From the NCBI GenBank assembly GCA_001800245.1, contig MGVA01000042.1, forward strand, positions 1 to 36,098: a DNA stretch of 36,098 nucleotides. Reading direction: 5' to 3'. The translations under genes were made by a program, and so were the position numbers. This document shows positions 33,701 through 36,098 of this stretch, one piece after another. The notes under the pieces were generated by a model. The model made no database searches. It had not been told where the DNA came from and saw only the letters and a program-made list of their open reading frames with translations. The stretch is from Elusimicrobia bacterium RIFOXYA12_FULL_51_18 (GTDB lineage: Bacteria; Elusimicrobiota; Elusimicrobia; Elusimicrobiales; UBA9959). How positions within the stretch are numbered: the stretch's first letter is position 1; each line of letters starts with the position of its first letter.

Positions 33701-36098
33701 GCCATTAGAATTAACGGCGAGAGTCTGCATCCCCGCTCCGTTCTCAGCCTTGACCGTGAAGTAGTATATCTGTCCGCTGGTAAGGTTCAGACCGGTCCTG
33801 GTGACGGAAGTATTGGTCCCGTTATCCGTCCATCCTACGACATTGTTCGCCCCGGCGCTGGTGCCTATAGCGTACAAGTAACGGACCAGCCCGGATTCAG
33901 AGTCGGAAGACGCCGCCCAGTTGGCCGACAATTGTGTACTGGAGCTAATGTAAGTTATGTCTGCGCCGGTACCGTCATTCACCGGGTTGGGGCTTGTCGG
34001 CGCGGTAGTATCAACGCGCTGGCCATTGGAATTAACGGCGGAAGACTGCGTACCGGCTCCGTTCTCGGCCTTTACCGTGAAGTAATATAGCTGGCCGCCG
34101 GCAAGGCTCAGTCCGGTTTTGGTGACGGAAGTGCCGGTCCCGTTATCTGTCCACCCCGTAACCTCCGTTCCGCCTGACGTTGTGCCTATTGCATAATAAT
34201 ATTTGGCTATGCCGCTCTGCGCGTCGGAAGCGGCGGTCCAGTTGGCCGAAAGCTGGGAAGGGGAACTTGAATAAGTTATGTCGGCGCCGGCGCCGTCATT
34301 AACGGCGCCGGGGGGTGAAGGCGCGCTGGTATCCACAGTCTGTCCGCTGGAGTTGACCGCGGAGGACTGGAGTCCGGCTGTATTCTCGGCCTTTACCGTG
34401 AAATAATATAGCTGGCCGCTGGTCAGGCTTAATGCTGTTTTAGTGGCGGAGATATTGGTCCCGTTATCCGTCCAACCTGCAATGTCGGTCCCTCCGGCCG
34501 CGGTGCCTATGGCGTACCAGTATCTGGCTATTCCGCTTTGCGCGTCGGAAGCGGCGGTCCAGTTTGCTGAAAGCTGGGAAGAGGAATTAGTGTAAGTTAT
34601 GTCGGTGCTTGTCCCGTCATTAACGGCGCCCGTGGTAGAAGGCGAGCTTAGATCTATAGTCTGGCCGTTGGAATTCGTAACCCCAGACAGCAGTTCGGCC
34701 TCGTTTTCCGCTTTTACGGTGAAATAATAAATATGCCCGTCGGCCAGGTTTAGGCCGGTCTTGGTGGCCGATGTGAGATTGCCGTTATCCGTCCAACCTG
34801 AAATGTCTATCCCTCCGGCCGTGGTTCCTATAGCGTAATAATACTTTGCTATGCCGGATTCAGGGTCGGAACTGGCGTCCCAGTTAGCGGAAAGCTGTGT
34901 CTGTAAACCCGCCCAGGCCGAATCGGCCCCGGTGCCGTCCCGGACCTGTGGTACATCAACCGGCGGAGTAATATCTATATCCACTAACTGGCCGTTAGAG
35001 TTGGTTGCGGGGGCCTGTATCTCTACGCCGTTCTCCGCTTTTACCGTGAAATAATATATAGCGCCGTCCGTAAGGCTAAGGCCGTCTTTGGTGACGGAAG
35101 TGCTTATCCCGTTGTCGGTCCAGTCCACAATATTCGTGCCGCCTGCCGTAGTGCCTATGGCGTACCAATATTTGGCTATGCCGCTCTGCGCGTCCGAAGC
35201 GGCTGTCCAGTTTGCGGCCAGACGGCTTGAGGCGCCTGTCACCGCGATATCGGCTCCGGCGCCGTCGTTTACGGAAACTATAGTGCTTGGGGGGGTAGTG
35301 TCAACGGTCTGGCCGTTGGAGGTGACCGGGGCGGTTTGCAGTCCGGAGCCGTTCTCGGCCTTGACCGTAAAGTAATATGTCCCTCCGTTGGCCAGGCTGA
35401 GCCCGGTCTTGGTGACGGAAGTATTGGCGCCGTTATCGGTCCAACCGGTAGTGTCGGTTCCTCCGGCCGTGGTGCCTATAGCGTACAAGTAGCGGACCAG
35501 ACCGGATTCCGCGTCGGAAGAGGCGGTCCAGTTGGCCGACAGTTGTGTGGCGGAATTAACGTAAGCTATATCCGCGCCGGTCCCGTCATTTACCGGTCCG
35601 GGGCTTGTCGGCGCGGTGGCATCAACGAGCTGGCCTGAGGAGCTCACAGTGGATGACTGTATTCCCGCTCCGTTTTCCGCCTTTACCGTAAAGTAATAGA
35701 TCCCTCCGTTGGTCAGGCTGAGTCCGGTTTTGGTGACGGACGTGTTGGCGCCGTTATCGATCCAACCGGTAAGGGTAATTCCTCCGGGCGTGGCGCCTAT
35801 GGCGTACCAGTATTTGGCTATGCCGCTTTGCGCGTCGGAGGCGGAGGCCCAGTTCGCTGAAAGCTGGGAAGAGTAACTTGAGTAAGCTATGTCGGCTCCG
35901 GTGCCGTCGTTAACCGCGCCCGGATTGGAAGGCGCGGTCGTATCCGCGGTCTGGCCGTTTGAGTTGACCGGGGTGGTTTGCAGTCCCGCTCCGTTCTCGG
36001 CCTTGACCGTAAAGTAATATGTCCCTCCGTTGGCCAGGCTGAGTCCGGTCTTGGTGACGGAAGTATTGGCGCCGTTATCGGTCCAACCGGTAGTGTCG
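30710..36098 (-). CDS. Giant fibronectin-III repeat surface protein with FlgD-like C-terminal domain (5' end outside window)
   Basis: About 1795 residues are visible and the frame stays open to the window edge; the N-terminus and any signal peptide are missing. From there to about 31765 run about 14 FN3-like repeats with a 107-residue (321-bp) period. Each has NDGxGAD, LSANWxxxSDxxSGI, YWYAIGTTAGG, WTDNG, TKTGLSL and YYFTVKAENGAG. A non-repeat region follows with a calcium-loop-like DADNDGRVDG, and the last 85 residues (from YPNPCYMENDNLTIS) form a FlgD-type Ig domain: VKILIYNAAGELVRTL, WDGRNSSGDKAASGLYIY. This resembles type IX sorting domains. It is probably a surface adhesin or fibre; the PorV-like gene follows in the same unit. 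Confidence 0.88.
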   Translation of the reverse strand, partial: DTTGWTDNGANTSVTKTGLSLANGGTYYFTVKAENGAGLQTTPVNSNGQTADTTAPSNPGAVNDGTGADIAYSSYSSQLSANWASASDAQSGIAKYWYAIGATPGGITLTGWIDNGANTSVTKTGLSLTNGGIYYFTVKAENGAGIQSSTVSSSGQLVDATAPTSPGPVNDGTGADIAYVNSATQLSANWTASSDAESGLVRYLYAIGTTAGGTDTTGWTDNGANTSVTKTGLSLANGGTYYFTVKAENGSGLQTAPVTSNGQTVDTTPPSTIVSVNDGAGADIAVTGASSRLAANWTAASDAQSGIAKYWYAIGTTAGGTNIVDWTDNGISTSVTKDGLSLTDGAIYYFTVKAENGVEIQAPATNSNGQLVDIDITPPVDVPQVRDGTGADSAWAGLQTQLSANWDASSDPESGIAKYYYAIGTTAGGIDISGWTDNGNLTSATKTGLNLADGHIYYFTVKAENEAELLSGVTNSNGQTIDLSSPSTTGAVNDGTSTDITYTNSSSQLSANWTAASDAQSGIARYWYAIGTAAGGTDIAGWTDNGTNISATKTALSLTSGQLYYFTVKAENTAGLQSSAVNSSGQTVDTSAPSPPGAVNDGAGADITYSSSPSQLSANWTAASDAQSGIAKYYYAIGTTSGGTEVTGWTDNGTGTSVTKTGLSLAGGQLYYFTVKAENGAGTQSSAVNSNGQRVDTTAPTSPNPVNDGTGADITYISSSTQLSANWAASSDSESGLVRYLYAIGTSAGANNVVGWTDNGTNTSVTRTGLNLTSGQIYYFTVKAENGAGMQTLAVNSNGQRVDITAPSSPLAVNDGPGPDLVYTSSSSQLSANWSYASDAQSGIAKYWYAIGTTAGGTEILGWTDNGNVASVVKTGLSLNNGYAYYFTVKAENGAGLQSGAVNSNGQTVDITAPSVPGTVNDGTDADISETRALTQLSANWGAGSDTQSGIAKYWYAIGTTAGGTNISGWIDNGTGTFVTKTGLNLTDGQIYYFTVKAENGSGLPSAAVNSNGQTVNADLTPPSDVGYVLDGLVGASAWAGSLTQLSANWGTATDWESGIADYEYAIGTNAGESDVLGWTSNGANTSVTATGLSLENDLKYYFMVRAKNGASLYSNPVYSAGQLVDASPPYTPSPVNDGEGADIAYTDSASQLSANWAVSGDPQSGLRRYLYAIGTTAGAADIAPWTDNGLSTSVTRAGLALSDTQTYYFSVKAENTGAGQSVPVNSDGQTVDLTPPSVPAAVNDGPGADTGYSSSTAQLSANWTPAADALSGIARYLYAIGTTAGAVNIAPWTDNGPSTAVTRTGLNLVEGGIYYFSVKAVNGAGIESGVRSSNGQELVALSEDISPVNDGLGADMDYVSSLDTLSANWNASHHPSGIAEYLYAIGASAGAIDVVGWTGNGTATSVTRTGLSLSEGTIYYFAVKTRPNQGITSSPVISSGQKIDTASPTAKVELTPAPPLKSGIFTAKLTVTETNPLSAPPSLYFTPSSGSARPIPLSQVSPGVWSGAGFIESQCSSGTASFSFSASDMAGNNGTTITEGGTFLIDTSVSAASGGTVANSDGSTVILPAAAHTSTLWVTISTPAASLTSSIDSRTHDSVGLRGIVLTREFTATDSVNTKVSNFNRPVTIRLSWPDADNDGRVDGDYVSEDLLRLYYLDPVLDKWVTVEGMRKNTTLNTLEADVPHFSIYSIRSLPSGEQSMDSIKAYPNPCYMENDNLTISGIPVASAGVKILIYNAAGELVRTLKPGDGIDNFNVGTWDGRNSSGDKAASGLYIYLAKTGNNGKATGKFAILW
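31765..36098 (-). repeat. 321-bp tandem FN3-coding repeats
   Basis: Repeat units of 321 bp, about 14 in view, continuing beyond the window. Most pairs have diverged, but 35351-35456 and 35993-36098 (two periods, 642 bp, apart) differ at only 1 of 106 positions, while the unit between them is clearly less similar. Such homogenised stretches point to recent conversion or a two-unit duplication. Confidence 0.85.

Overview
The window looks like the replication-origin region of a Gram-negative-type bacterium from an uncultured lineage. The best guess is Elusimicrobiota, at moderate confidence and from gene content and protein style only. The evidence is dnaA-dnaN-DUF721-gyrB-gyrA in one direction, very short operon gaps, PilT, a PorV-like outer-membrane protein, and a giant fibronectin-III repeat protein with a FlgD-like C-terminal domain. 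No rRNA, tRNA, CRISPR or phage genes were seen.

Left arm (1-10.1 kb). The window opens on the end of an inverted-repeat element. A short ORF, a strongly expressed-looking 81-residue protein with a duplicated motif, and folD follow. Next is a four-gene cluster: secreted Lys/Pro-rich protein, GNAT acetyltransferase, methyltransferase and a LURP-one-like protein. It converges on the minus-strand operon PHP phosphoesterase - GDPD - nadA, with a large nested hairpin between them. A small NifU-type scaffold lies further on. A conserved hypothetical gene precedes a PduO-type cobalamin adenosyltransferase whose last codons lie in a complete 370-bp inverted-repeat element of IS630/MITE style. A secreted His/Pro repeat protein ends this arm.

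Minus-strand operon (10.2-16.4 kb), in transcription order: nadD-yqeK fusion, LytR_C-domain protein, pilT, cNMP-binding/GAF-like protein, rsfS with a basic tail, argS. Most junctions overlap by 4 bp. It joins NAD synthesis, dinucleotide hydrolysis, ribosome silencing, tRNA charging and pilus retraction. A divergent promoter region separates it from a DUF2064 gene and the tldE/tldD peptidase pair.

Origin and replication genes (20.3-28.9 kb). An AT-rich spacer ends in two perfect DnaA boxes, the second covering the dnaA GTG start. dnaA, dnaN, a DciA-like DUF721 gene, gyrB and gyrA follow; recF is missing from its usual place. The gyrB-gyrA spacer holds a hairpin-rich element that shares a 44-bp core with the inverted-repeat element 17.6 kb away.

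Right arm (29-36.1 kb). A PmtA-like methyltransferase converges on a minus-strand pair: the giant repeat protein (N-terminus outside the window) and a PorV-like outer-membrane protein overlapping it by 7 bp. This looks like a surface-export pair.

Most interesting leads: the structured core shared by two unrelated noncoding locations; the large nested hairpin after nadA; the duplicated-motif small protein; and the repeat protein/PorV pair.
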